Origin: Hydractinia symbiolongicarpus
Lineage: Eukaryota; Cnidaria; Hydrozoa; Anthoathecata; Hydractiniidae
Direction: 5' to 3'
Length of the DNA stretch: 64,000 nt
Assembly: GCF_029227915.1 (NCBI RefSeq)
Contig: NC_079886.1
Location: 4,898,001-4,962,000 of the forward strand
Shown here: positions 22,796 through 35,355 of the stretch, piece by piece
How positions within the stretch are numbered: the first letter of the stretch is position 1
Layout of the letters: each line of letters starts with the position of its first letter
Position numbers and translations under genes: made by a program
The notes under the pieces: model-generated
Databases searched by the model: none
What the model was told of the DNA's origin: nothing
The model's input: the letters and a program-made list of their open reading frames with translations, nothing else

Positions 22796-25700
22796 GACTT
22801 TCTAACGGTATCAGTCCGTTTGAGCTACAACGGTAGCGTCACATATTGGTACTAACATTTATTTAGCGATATTTTTCTAATATTACTAGGTTGCATCGCT
22901 TTTAACAGTGAAACGATTGGCTGTGGGACTTAATTGAACTGATTTTGGACTTTGACCTGATGAATGTGATAAATAAGAAAATTGAACTCCAAGAAGTAAC
23001 ATTCTTCTTAATTTGACATGATTCCTTGAACTCAGCAGTTACACTGGCGTTGTGGTAGTGCTTTATTTAAAAATTTAGATACAAAAGTCAATACTTACTG
23101 TGGGACCAATCATAGGTGTTAGCGCGCTAAAGAAATAGAGACAGTTTCAAAAACTGCATTCAATTGAATGTTTAACGGTGTCAGTCCGTTTGAGTTACAA
23201 TGGTTGGGTCACATTTTCGTACCAACTTCTATTTAGCGATATTTTTCAGATATTACTAGGTTGAATCGCTTTTAACAATGGAACGATTGACTGTGGGATT
23301 TAATTGGACTGATTATGGACTGTGGCCTTGTAAATGTGATAAATGAGACAATTGGACTCCAAGAAATAACATTCTTCTTAAATTGGCATGATTGCCGGAA
23401 CTCAGCGATTACACTGGGCTCTGTGGCATCGCTTCATTTAAAAATGTAGGTAAATAAGTCATTTTTTACCGTGGGACCAATCCTAGTCGTTATCGCGCAC
23501 TAAAGAAATAGAGACAGTTTCAAAAACTACATTTCATTGACTTTCTAACGGTATCAGTCCGTTTGAGTTACAACGGTTGCGTCACATATTGGTAACAACA
23601 TGTATTTAGCGATATTTTTCTTATATTACTAGGTTGCATCGCTTTTAGCAGTGAAACGATTGACTGTGGGACTTAATTGAACTGACTTTGGACTTTGACA
23701 TTATAAATGTCATAAAAGAGACAATTGGACTACAGGAGATAACATTCTCCTTAATTTGACATGATTGCTGGAATTCAACGATTACACTGGTTGCTGTGAT
23801 AGCGCTTCATTTAAAAATTTAGATAAATAAGTCATTTTGTGATGTGGGACCAATCTTAGCCGTTAGCGCGCGCTGAAGAAATAGAGAAAGTTTCAAAAGC
23901 TACATTTCATGGACTTTCTAACGGTTTCAGTCCGTTTGAGTTACAACGGTTGCGTCACATATTGGTAACAACATGTGTTTAGCGATATTTTTTTTATATT
24001 ACTAGGTTGCATCGCTTTTAGCAGTGAAACGATTGACTATGGGACTTAATTGAACTGACTTTGGACTTCGACATTATAAATGTGATAAAAGAGACAATTG
24101 GACTACAAGAGATAACATTCTCCTGAATTTGACATGATTGATGGAATTCAGCGATTTCACTGGGCTCTGTGATAGCGCTTCATTTAAAAGTTTAGATAAA
24201 TCAGTCATTTTTTAATGTGGGACCAATCTTAGCCGTTAGTGCGCGCTGAAAAAAGAGAGAAAGTTTCAAAAGCTACATTTCATTGACTTTCTAACGGTAT
24301 CAGTCAGTTTGAGTTACAACGGTTGCGTCACATATTGGTACCAACATGTATTTAGCGATATTTTTCTAATATTACAATGTTGCATCGCTTTTAGCAGTGA
24401 AACGATTGACTGTGGGACTTAATTGAACTGACTTTCGACTTTGAAATTATAAATGTGATAAAAGAGACAATTGGACTTCAAGAAGTAACATTCTTCTTAA
24501 TTTGACATGATTCCTTGAACTCAGCAGTTACACTGGCGTTGTGGTAGTGCTTTATTTAAAAATTTAGATAAAAAAGTCAATATTTACTGTGGGACCAATC
24601 CTAGCTGTTAGCGCGCTAAAGAAATAGAGACAGTTTCAAAAACTACATTCAATTGAATTTTTAACGGTGTCAGTCCGTTTGAGTTACAATGGTTGGGTCA
24701 CATTTTCGTACCAACTTCTATTTAGCGATATTTTTCAGATATTACTAGGTTGAATCGCTTTTAACAATGGAACGATTGACTGTGGGATTTAATTGGACTG
24801 ATTATGGACTGTGACCTTGTAAATGTGATAAATGAGACAATTGGATTCCAAGAAATAACATTCTTCTTAAATTGGCATGATTGCCGGAACTCAGCGATTA
24901 CACTGGGCGCTGTGGCATCGCTTCATTTAAAAATGTAGGTAAATAAGTCATTTTTTACCGTGGGACCAATCCTAGTCGTTATCGCGCACTAAAGAAATAG
25001 AGACAGTTTCAAAAACTACATTTCATGGACTTTCTAACGGTTTCAGTCCGTTTGAGTTACAACGGTTGCGTCACATATTGGTAACAACATGTGTTTAGCG
25101 ATATTTTTCTTATATTACTAGGTTGCATGGCTTTTAGCAGTGAAACGATTGACTATGGGACTTAATTGAACTGACTTTGGACTTCGACATTATAAATGTG
25201 ATAAAAGAGACAATTGGACTACAAGAGATAACATTCTCCTGAATTTGACATGATTGCTGGAATTCAGCGATTTCACTGGGCTCTGTGATAGCGCTTCATT
25301 TAAAAGTTTAGATAAATCAGTCATTTTTTAATGTGGGACCAATCTTAGCCGTTAGTCCGCGCTGAAAAAATAGAGAAAATTTCAAAAGCTACATTTCATT
25401 GACTTTCTAACGGTATCAGTCCGTTTGAGTTACAACGGTTGCGTCACATATTGGTGCCAACATGTATTTAGCGATATTTTTCTAATATTACTATGTTGCA
25501 TCGCTTTTAGCAGTGAAACGATTGACTGTGGGACTTAATTGAACTGACTTTCGACTTTGAAATTATAAATGTGATAAAAGAGACAATTGGACTCCAAGAG
25601 ATAACATTCTCCTTAATTTGACATGATTGCTGGAATTCAGCTATTTCACCGAGCGCTGTGATAGCGCTTCATTTAAAAGTTTAGATAAATCAGTCATTTT

Positions 25701-26041
25701 TTGATGTGGGACCAATCTTAGCCGTTAGTGCGCGCTGAAGAAATAGAGAAAGTTTCAAAAGCTACATTTCATTGACTTTCTAACGGTATCAGTCTGTTTG
25801 AGTTACAACGGTTGCGTCACATATTGGTGCCAACATGTATTTAGCGATATTTTTCTAATATTACTATGTTGCATCGCTTTTAGCAGTGAAACGATTGACT
25901 GTGGGACTTAATTGAACTGAATTTCGACTTTGAAATTATCAATGTGATAAAAGAGACAATTGGACTCCAAGAGATAACATTCTCCTTAATTTGACATGAT
26001 TGCTGGAATTCAGCTATTTCACCGGGCGCTGTGATAGCGCT
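22795..26041 (+). repeat. Mixed young monomers with a partial 1116-bp trimer
   Basis: The motif gtgtttagcgatattt is at 23975 and 25091, and ttaatgtgggaccaatc recurs at the same 1116-bp spacing; the match covers about 23905-24270 and 25021-25390. The monomers at 25400-26040 are nearly alike at a one-monomer spacing. The monomer with attccttgaactcagcag is at 23031 and 24510. Confidence 0.75.
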
Positions 26042-29000
26042 TTATTTAAAAATTTAGATAAAAAAGTCAATATTTACTGTGGGACCAATCCTAGCTGTTA
26101 GCGCGCTAAAGAAATAGAGACAGTTTCAAAAACTACATTCAATTGAATTTTTAACGGTGTCAGTCCGTTTGAGTTACAATGGTTGGGTCACATTTTCGTA
26201 CCAACTTCTATTTAGCGATATTTTTCAGATATTACTAGGTTGAATCGCTTTTAACAATGGAACGATTGACTGTGGGATTTAATTGGACTGATTATGGACT
26301 GTGACCTTGTAAATGTGATAAATGAGACAATTGGATTCCAAGAAATAACATTCTTCTTAAATTGGCATGATTGCCGGAACTCAGCGATTACACTGGGCGC
26401 TGTGGCATCGCTTCATTTAAAAATGTAGGTAAATAAGTCATTTTTTACCGTGGGACCAATCCTAGTCGTTATTGCGCACTAAAGAAATAGAGACAGTTTC
26501 AAAAACTACATTTCATTGACTTTCTAACGGTATCAGTCCGTTTGAGTTACAACGGTTGCGTCACATATTGGTACCAACATGTATTTAGCGATATTTTTCT
26601 AATATTACAATGTTGCATCGCTTTTAGCAGTGAAACGATTGACTGTGGGACTTAATTGAACTGACTTTCGACTTTGAAATTATAAATGTGATAAAAGAGA
26701 CAATTGGACTTCAAGAAGTAACATTCTTCTTAATTTGACATGATTCCTTGAACTCAGCAGTTACACTGGCGTTGTGGTAGTGCTTTATTTAAAAATTTAG
26801 ATAAAAAAGTCAATATTTACTGTGGGACCAATCCTAGCTGTTAGCGCGCTCAAGAAATAGAGACAGTTTCAAAAACTACATTCAATTGAATTTTTAACGG
26901 TGTCAGTCCGTTTGAGTTACAATGGTTGGGTCACATTTTCGTACCAACTTCTATTTAGCGATATTTTTCAGATATTACTAGGTTGAATCGCTTTTAACAA
27001 TGGAACGATTGACTGTGGGATTTAATTGGACTGATTATGGACTGTGACCTTGTAAATGTGATAAATGAGACAATTGGATTCCAAGAAATAACATTCTTCT
27101 TAAATTGGCATGATTGCCGGAACTCAGCGATTACACTGGGCGCTGTGGCATCGCTTCATTTAAAAATGTAGGTAAATAAGTCATTTTTTACCGTGGGACC
27201 AATCCTAGTCGTTATCGCGCACTAAAGAAATAGAGACAGTTTCAAAAACTACATTTCATTGACTTTCTAACGGTATCAGTCCGTTTGAGTTACAACGGTT
27301 GCGTCACATATTGGTAACAACATGTATTTAGCGATATTTCTATATTACTAGGTTGCATCGCTTTTAGCAGTGAAACGATTGACTGTGGGACTTAATTGAA
27401 CTGACTTTGGACTTTGACATTATAATTGTGATAAAAGGGACAATTGGACTACAAGAGATAACATTCTCCTTAATTTGACATGATTGCTGAAATTCAGCGA
27501 TTTCACTGGGCTCTGTGATAGCGCTTCATTTAAAAGTTTAGATAAATCAGTCATTTTTTGATGTGGGACCAATCTTAGCCGTTAGTGCGCGCTGAAGAAA
27601 TAGAGAAAGTTTCAAAAGCTACATTTCATTGACTTTCTAACGGTATCAGTCTGTTTGAGTTACAACGGTTGCGTCACATATTGGTGCCAACATGTATTTA
27701 GCGATATTTTTCTAATATTACTATGTTGCATCGCTTTTAGCAGTGAAACGATTGACTGTGGGACTTAATTGAACTGACTTTCGACTTTGAAATTATCAAT
27801 GTGATAAAAGAGACAATTGGACTCCAAGAGATAACATTCTCCTTAATTTGACATGATTGCTGGAATTCAGCTATTTCACCGGGCGCTGTGATAGCGCTTT
27901 ATTTAAAAATTTAGATAAATAAGTCATTTTGTGATGTGGGACCAATCTTAGCCGTTAGTGCGCGCTGAAAAAAGAGAGAAAGTTTCAAAAGCTACATTTC
28001 ATTGACTTTCTAACGGTATCAGTCCGTTTGAGTTACAACGGTTGCGTCACATATTGGTACCAACATGTATTTAGCGATATTTTTCTAATACTACAATGTT
28101 GCATCGCTTTTAGCAGTGAAAAGATTGACTGTGGGACTTAATTGAACTGACTTTCGACTTTGAAATTATAAATGTGATAAAAGAGACAATTGGACTTCAA
28201 GAAGTAACATTCTTCTTAATTTGACATGATTCCTTGAACTCAGCAGTTACACTGGCGTTGTGGTAGTGCTTTATTTAAAAATTTAGATAAAAAAGTCAAT
28301 ATTTACTGTGGGACCAATCCTAGCTGTTAGCGCGCTAAAGAAATAGAGACAGTTTCAAAAACTACATTCAATTGAATTTTTAACGGTGTCAGTCCGTTTG
28401 AGTTACAATGGTTGGGTCACATTTTCGTACCAACTTCTATTTAGCGATATTTTTCAGATATTACTAGGTTGAATCGCTTTTAACAATGGAACGATTGACT
28501 GTGGGATTTAATTGGACTGATTATGGACTGTGACCTTGTAAATGTGATAAATGAGACAATTGGATTCCAAGAAATAACATTCTTCTTAAATTGGCATGAT
28601 TGCCGGAACTCAGCGATTACACTGGGCGCTGTGGCATCGCTTCATTTAAAAATGTAGGTAAATAAGTCATTTTTTACCGTGGGACCAATCCTAGTCGTTA
28701 TCGCGCACTAAAGAAATAGAGACAGTTTCAAAAACTACATTTCATTGACTTTCTAACGGTATCAGTCCGTTTGAGTTACAACGGTTGCGTCACATATTGG
28801 TACCAACATGTATTTAGCGATATTTTTCTAATATTACAATGTTGCATCGCTTTTAGCAGTGAAACGATTGACTGTGGGACTTAATTGAACTGACTTTCGA
28901 CTTTGAAATTATAAATGTGATAAAAGAGACAATTGGACTTCAAGAAGTAACATTCTTCTTAATTTGACATGATTCCTTGAACTCAGCAGTTACACTGGCG

Positions 29001-30640
29001 TTGTGGTAGTGCTTTATTTAAAAATTTAGATAAAAAAGTCAATATTTACTGTGGGACCAATCCTAGCTGTTAGCGCGCTCAAGAAATAGAGACAGTTTCA
29101 AAAACTACATTCAATTGAATTTTTAACGGTGTCATTCCGTTTGAGTTACAATGGTTGGGTCACATTTTCGTACCAACTTCTATTTAGCGATATTTTTCAG
29201 ATATTACTACGTTGAATCGCTTTTAACAATGGAACGATTGACTGTGGGATTTAATTGGACTGATTATGGACTGTGACCTTGTAAATGTGATAAATGAGAC
29301 AATTGGATTCCAAGAAATAACATTCTTCTTAAATTGGCATGATTGCCGGAACTCAGCGATTACACTGGGCGCTGTGGCATCGCTTCATTTAAAAATGTAG
29401 GTAAATAAGTCATTTTTTACCGTGGGACCAATCCTAGTCGTTATCGCGCACTAAAGAAATAGAGACAGTTTCAAAAACTACATTTCATTGACTTTCTAAC
29501 GGTATCAGTCCGTTTGAGTTACAACGGTTGCGTCACATATTGGTAACAACATGTATTTAGCGATATTTCTATATTACTAGGTTGCATCGCTTTTAGCAGT
29601 GAAACGATTGACTGTGGGACTTAATTGAACTGACTTTGGACTTTGACATTATAAATGTGATAAAAGTGACAATTGGACTACAAGAGATAACATTCTCCTT
29701 AATTTGACATGATTGCTGAAATTCAGCGATTTCACTGGGCTCTGTGATAGCGCTTCATTTAAAAGTTTAGATAAATCAGTCATTTTTTGATGTGGGACCA
29801 ATCTTAGCCGTTATTGCGCGCTGAAGAAATAGAGAAAGTTTCAAAAGCTACATTTCATTGACTTTCTAACGGTATCAGTCCGTTTGAGTTACAACGGTTG
29901 CGTCACATATTGGTACCAACATGTATTTAGCGATATTTTTCTAATACTACAATGTTGCATCGCTTTTAGCAGTGAAAAGATTGACTGTGGGACTTAATTG
30001 AACTGACTTTCGACTTTGAAATTATAAATGTGATAAAAGAGACAATTGGACTTCAAGAAGTAACATTCTTCTTAATTTGACATGATTCCTTGAACTCAGC
30101 AGTTACACTGGCGTTGTGGTAGTGCTTTATTTAAAAATTTAGATAAAAAAGTCAATATTTACTGTGGGACCAATCCTAGCTGTTAGCGCGCTAAAGAAAT
30201 AGAGACAGTTTCAAAAACTACATTCAATTGAATTTTTAACGGTGTCAGTCCGTTTGAGTTACAATGGTTGGGTCACATTTTCGTACCAACTTCTATTTAG
30301 CGATATTTTTCAGATATTACTAGGTTGAATCGCTTTTAACAATGGAACGATTGACTGTGGGATTTAATTGGACTGATTATGGACTGTGACCTTGTAAATG
30401 TGATAAATGAGACAATTGGACTCGAAGAAATAACATTCTTCTTAAATTGGCATGATTGCCGGAACTCAGCGATTACACTGGGCGCTGTGGCATCGCTTCA
30501 TTTAAAAATGTAGGTAAATAAGTCATTTTTTACCGTGGGACCAATCCTAGTCGTTATCGCGCACTAAAGAAATAGAGACCGTTTCAAAAACTATATTTCA
30601 TTGACTTTCTAACGGTATCAGTCCGTTTGAGTTACAACGG
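26041..30640 (+). repeat. Higher-order repeat, 2229 bp then 1856 bp
   Basis: In the first part, gcgctcaagaaatag (caag at 26851 and 29080) and the short gcgatatttctatatt (27331 and 29560) are 2229 bp apart, six monomers. Near 29870 the spacing drops by one monomer: ctaatactacaatg is at 28085 and 29941, a distance of 1856 bp, five monomers. The second copy thus lacks one monomer. The rare motifs make the pairing secure; copies differ by only a few bases over long stretches. Confidence 0.88.
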
Positions 30641-33600
30641 TTGCGTCACATATTGGTAACAACATGTATTTAGCGATATTTTTCTTATATTACAAGGTTG
30701 CATCGCTTTTAGCAGTGAAACGATTGACTGTGGGACTTAATTGAACTGACTTTGGACTTTGACATTATAAATGTGATAAAAGAGACAATTGGACTACAAG
30801 AGATAACATTCTCCTTAATTTGACATGATTGCTGGAATTCAGCGATTTCACTGGGCTCTGTGATAGCGCTTCATTTAAAAGTTTAGATAAATCAGTCATT
30901 TTTTGATGTGGGACCAATCTTAGCCGTTAGTGCGCGCTGAAGAAATAGAGAAAGTTTCAAAAGCTACATTTCATTGACTTTCTAACGGTATCAGTCTGTT
31001 TGAGTTACAACGGTTGCGTCACATATTGGTGCCAACATGTATTTAGCGATATTTGTCTAATATTACTATGTTGCATCGCTTTTAGCAGTAAAACAATTGA
31101 CTGTGGGACTTAATTGAACTGACTTTCGACTTTGAAATTATAAATGTGATAAAAGAGACAATTGGACTCCAAGATTCCATTCTCCTTAATTTGACATGAT
31201 TGCTGGAATTCAGCGATTTCACCGGGCGCTGTGATAGCGCTTCATTTAAAAATTTAGATAAATAAGTCATTTTTTGATGTGGGACCAATCTTAGCCGTTA
31301 GCGCGCGCTGAGGAAATAGAGGAAGTTTCAAAAGCTTTATTTCATGGACTTTCTAACGGTTTCAGTCCGTTTGAGTTACAACGGTTGCGTCACATATTGG
31401 TACCAACATTTATTAAGCGATATTTTTCTAATATTACTAGTTTGCATCGCTTTTTACAGTGAAACGATTGACTGTGGGACTTAATTGAACTGATTTTGGA
31501 CTTTCACATTATAAATGTGATAAATGAGACAAATGGACTTCAAGAAATAACATTCTCCTTAATTTGACATGATTGCTTGAATTCAACGATTACACTGGGT
31601 GCTGTGATAGCGCTTCATTTAAAAATTTAGATAAATAAGTCATTTTTTGATGTGGGACCAATCCTACCAACAACGGTTGCGTCACATATTGGTAACAACA
31701 TGTATTTAGCGATATTTTTCTTATATTACTAGGTTGCATCGTTTTTAGCAGTGAAACGATTGACTGTGGGACTTAATTGAACTGACTTTGGACTTTGACA
31801 TTTTAAATGTGATAAAAGAGACAATTGGACTACAAGTGATAACATTCTCCTTAATTTGACATGATTGCTGGAATTCAGCGATTTCACTGGGCTCTGTGAT
31901 AGCTCTTCATTTAAAAGTTTAGATAAATCAGTCATTTTTTGATGTGGGACCAATCTTAGCCGTTAGTGCGCGCTGAAGAAATAGAGAAAGTTTCAAAAGC
32001 TACATTTCATTGACTTTCTAACGGTATCAGTCTGTTTGAGTTACAACGGTTGCGTCACATATTGGTGCCAACATGTATTTAGCGATATTTTTCTAATATT
32101 ACTATGTTGCATCGCTTTTAGCAGTAAAACACTTGACTGTGGGACTTAATTGAACTGACTTTCGACTTTGAAATTATAAATGTGATAAAAGAGACAATTG
32201 GACTCCAAGATTCCATTCTCCTTAATTTGACATGATTGCTGGAATTCAGCGATTTCACCGGGCGCTGTGATAGCGCTTCATTTAAAAATTTATATAAATA
32301 AGTCATTTTTTGATGTGGGACCAATCTTAGCCGTTAGCGCGCGCTGAGGAAATAGAGGAAGTTTCAAAAGCTTTATTTCATGGACTTTCTAACGGTTTCA
32401 GTCCGTTTGAGTTACAACGGTTGCGTCACATATTGGTACCAACATTTATTAAGCGATATTTTTCTAATATTACTAGTTTGCATCGCTTTTTACAGTGAAA
32501 CGATTGACTGTGGGACTTAATTGAACTGATTTTGGACTTTCACATTATAAATGTGATAAATGAGACAAATGGACTTCAAGAAATAACATTCTCCTTAATT
32601 TGACATGATTGCTTGAATTCAACGATTACACTGGGTGCTGTGATAGCGCTTCATTTAAAAATTTAGATAAATAAGTCATTTTTTGATGTGGGACCAATCC
32701 TACCAACAACGGTTGCGTCACATATTGGTAACAACATGTATTTAGCGATATTTTTCTTATATTACTAGGTTGCATCGTTTTTAGCAGTGAAACGATTGAC
32801 TGTGGGACTTAATTGAACTGACTTTGGACTTTGACATTTTAAATGTGATAAAAGAGACAATTGGACTACAAGTGATAACATTCTCCTTAATTTGACATGA
32901 TTGCTGGAATTCAGCGATTTCACTGGGCTCTGTGATAGCTCTTCATTTAAAAGTTTAGATAAATCAGTCATTTTTTGATGTGGGACCAATCTTAGCCGTT
33001 AGTGCGCGCTGAAGAAATAGAGAAAGTTTCAAAAGCTACATTTCATTGACTTTCTAACGGTATCAGTCTGTTTGAGTTACAACGGTTGCGTCACATATTG
33101 GTGCCAACATGTATTTAGCGATATTTTTCTAATATTACTATGTTGCATCGCTTTTAGCAGTAAAACACTTGACTGTGGGACTTAATTGAACTGACTTTCG
33201 ACTTTGAAATTATAAATGTGATAAAAGAGACAATTGGACTCCAAGATTCCATTCTCCTTAATTTGACATGATTGCTGGAATTCAGCGATTTCACCGGGCG
33301 CTGTGATAGCGCTTCATTTAAAAATTTATATAAATAAGTCATTTTTTGATGTGGGACCAATCTTAGCCGTTAGCGCGCGCTGAGGAAATAGAGGAAGTTT
33401 CAAAAGCTTTATTTCATGGACTTTCTAACGGTTTCAGTCCGTTTGAGTTACAACGGTTGCGTCACATATTGGTACCAACATTTATTAAGCGATATTTTTC
33501 TAATATTACTAGTTTGCATCGCTTTTTACAGTGAAACGATTGACTGTGGGACTTAATTGAACTGATTTTGGACTTTCACATTATAAATGTGATAAATGAG

Positions 33601-33740
33601 ACAAATGGACTTCAAGAAATAACATTCTCCTTAATTTGACATGATTGCTGGAATTCAACGATTACACTGGGTGCTGTGATAGCGCTTCATTTAAAAATTT
33701 AGATAAATAAGTCATTTTTTGATGTGGGACCAATCCTAGC
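30637..33740 (+). repeat. Trimeric higher-order repeat with internal deletion, 1036 bp, three copies
   Basis: Units start near 30637, 31673 and 32709. The junction atcctaccaacaacgg appears at 31661 and 32697, 1036 bp apart. The undeleted form is seen at 33732, where 86 bp lie between atccta and caacgg; in the deleted form these are replaced by ccaa, which accounts for the unit being 82 bp shorter than three monomers. Copies two and three appear identical until about 33646, where cttgaattc becomes ctggaattc. Copy one differs by scattered substitutions. Confidence 0.92.
31667..31670 (+). other. Deletion junction with 4-base ccaa filler (first copy)
   Basis: The monomer passes from ggaccaatccta straight to caacggttgcg with only ccaa between. 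The intact counterpart has gcgccaaag at about 33750, so ccaa may be a retained scrap of the deleted 86 bp, implying two nearby deletions, or a coincidental filler. The same junction recurs 1036 bp downstream at 32703-32706. Confidence 0.8.
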
Positions 33741-35355
33741 CGCTAGCGTGCGCCAAAGAAATGGAGACAGTTTTAAAAACTACATTTCATTGACTTTCTA
33801 ACGGTATCAGTCCGTTTGAGTTACAACGGTTGCGTCACATATTGGTACCAACATTTATTTAGCGATATTGTTCTAATATTACTATGTTGCATCGCTTATA
33901 GCAGTGAAACGATTGACTGTGGGACTTAATTGAACTGACTTTGGACTTTGACATTATAAATTTGATAAAAGAGACAATTGGACTACAAGAGATAACATTC
34001 TCCTTAATTTGACATGATTGCTGGAATTCAGCGATTTCACCGGGCGCTGTGATAGCGCTTTATTTAAAAATTTAGATAAATAAGTCATTTTTTGATGTGG
34101 GACCAATCTTAGCCGTTAGCGCGCGCTTATGAAATACAGAAAGTTTTAAAAACTAAATTTCATTGACTTTCTAACGATATCAGTCCGTTTGAGTTGCAAC
34201 GGTTGCGTCACATATTGGTACCAACATGTATTTAGCGATATTTTCTAATATTACTATGTTGCATCGCTTTTAGCAGTAAAACAATTGACTGTGGGACTCA
34301 ATTGAACTGACTTTCGACTTTGAAAATATAAATGTGATAAAAGAGACAATTGGACTCCAAGATTCCATTCTCCTTAATTTGACATGATTGCTGGAATTCA
34401 GCGATTTCACCGGGCGCTGTGATAGCGCTTCATTTAAAAATTGAGATAAATAAGTCATTTTTTGATGTGGGACCAATCTTAGCCGTTAGCGAGCGCTGAG
34501 GAAATAGAGGAACTTTCAAAAGCTTTATTTCATGGACTTTCTAACGGTTTCAGTCCGTTTGAGTTACAACGGTTGCGTCACATATTGGTACCAACATGTA
34601 TTTAGCGATATTTTTCTAATATTACTATGTTGCATCGCTTTTAGCAGTGAAACGATTGACTGTGGGACTTAATTGAACTGACTTTCGACTTTGAAATTAT
34701 AAATGTGATAAAAGAGACAATTGGACTCCAAGAGATAACATTCTCCTTAATTTGACATGATTGCTGGAATTCAGCGATTTCACCGGGCGCTGTGATAGCG
34801 CTTTATTTAAAAATTTAGATAAATAAGTCATTTTTTGATGTGGGACCAATCTTAGCCGTTAGCGCGCGCTGAAGAAATAGAGAAAGTTTCAAAAGCTTTA
34901 TTTCATGGACTTTCTAACGATATCAGTCCGTTTGAGTTACAACGGTTGCGTCACATATTGGTACCAACATTTATTAAGCGATATCTTTCTAATATTACTA
35001 GTTTGCATCGCTTTTTACAGTGAAACGATTGACTGTGGGACTTAATTGAACTGATTTTGGACTTTCACATTATAAATGTGATAAAAAAGACAATTGGACT
35101 TCAAGAAGTAACATTCTTCTTAATTTGACATGATTGCTTGAACTCAGCAGTTACACTGACTTTGTGGTAGCGCTTTATTTAAAAATTTAGACAAAAAAGT
35201 CAATATTTACTGTGGGACCGATCCTAGCTGTTAGCGCGCTAAAAAAATAGAGACAGTTTCAAAAACTACATTTCATTGACTTTCTAACGGTATCAGTCCG
35301 TTTGAGTTACAACGGTTGCGTCACATATTAGTACCAACATGTATTTAGCGATATT
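33740..35355 (+). repeat. Young monomers between HOR blocks
   Basis: Just over four monomers with no unit I could establish. They include the variant gatattgttctaatatt with gcttatagcagtg near 33867, which recurs at 39787, 41273, 45370, 48724 and in later HORs. No gene is visible. Confidence 0.7.

Noticed and set aside
31082-31288. Recurrent minus-strand open frames of 62-74 codons, in phase with the satellite (for example 14761-14949, 31082-31288, 48715-48918, 59160-59366)
   Set aside because: They recur only because the monomer recurs. Most monomers break the frame by stop codons or indels, lengths shift between 62, 67, 68 and 74 codons with subfamily, and the peptide shows no domain, signal or membrane pattern I recognise. 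I treat them as chance frames in satellite DNA.
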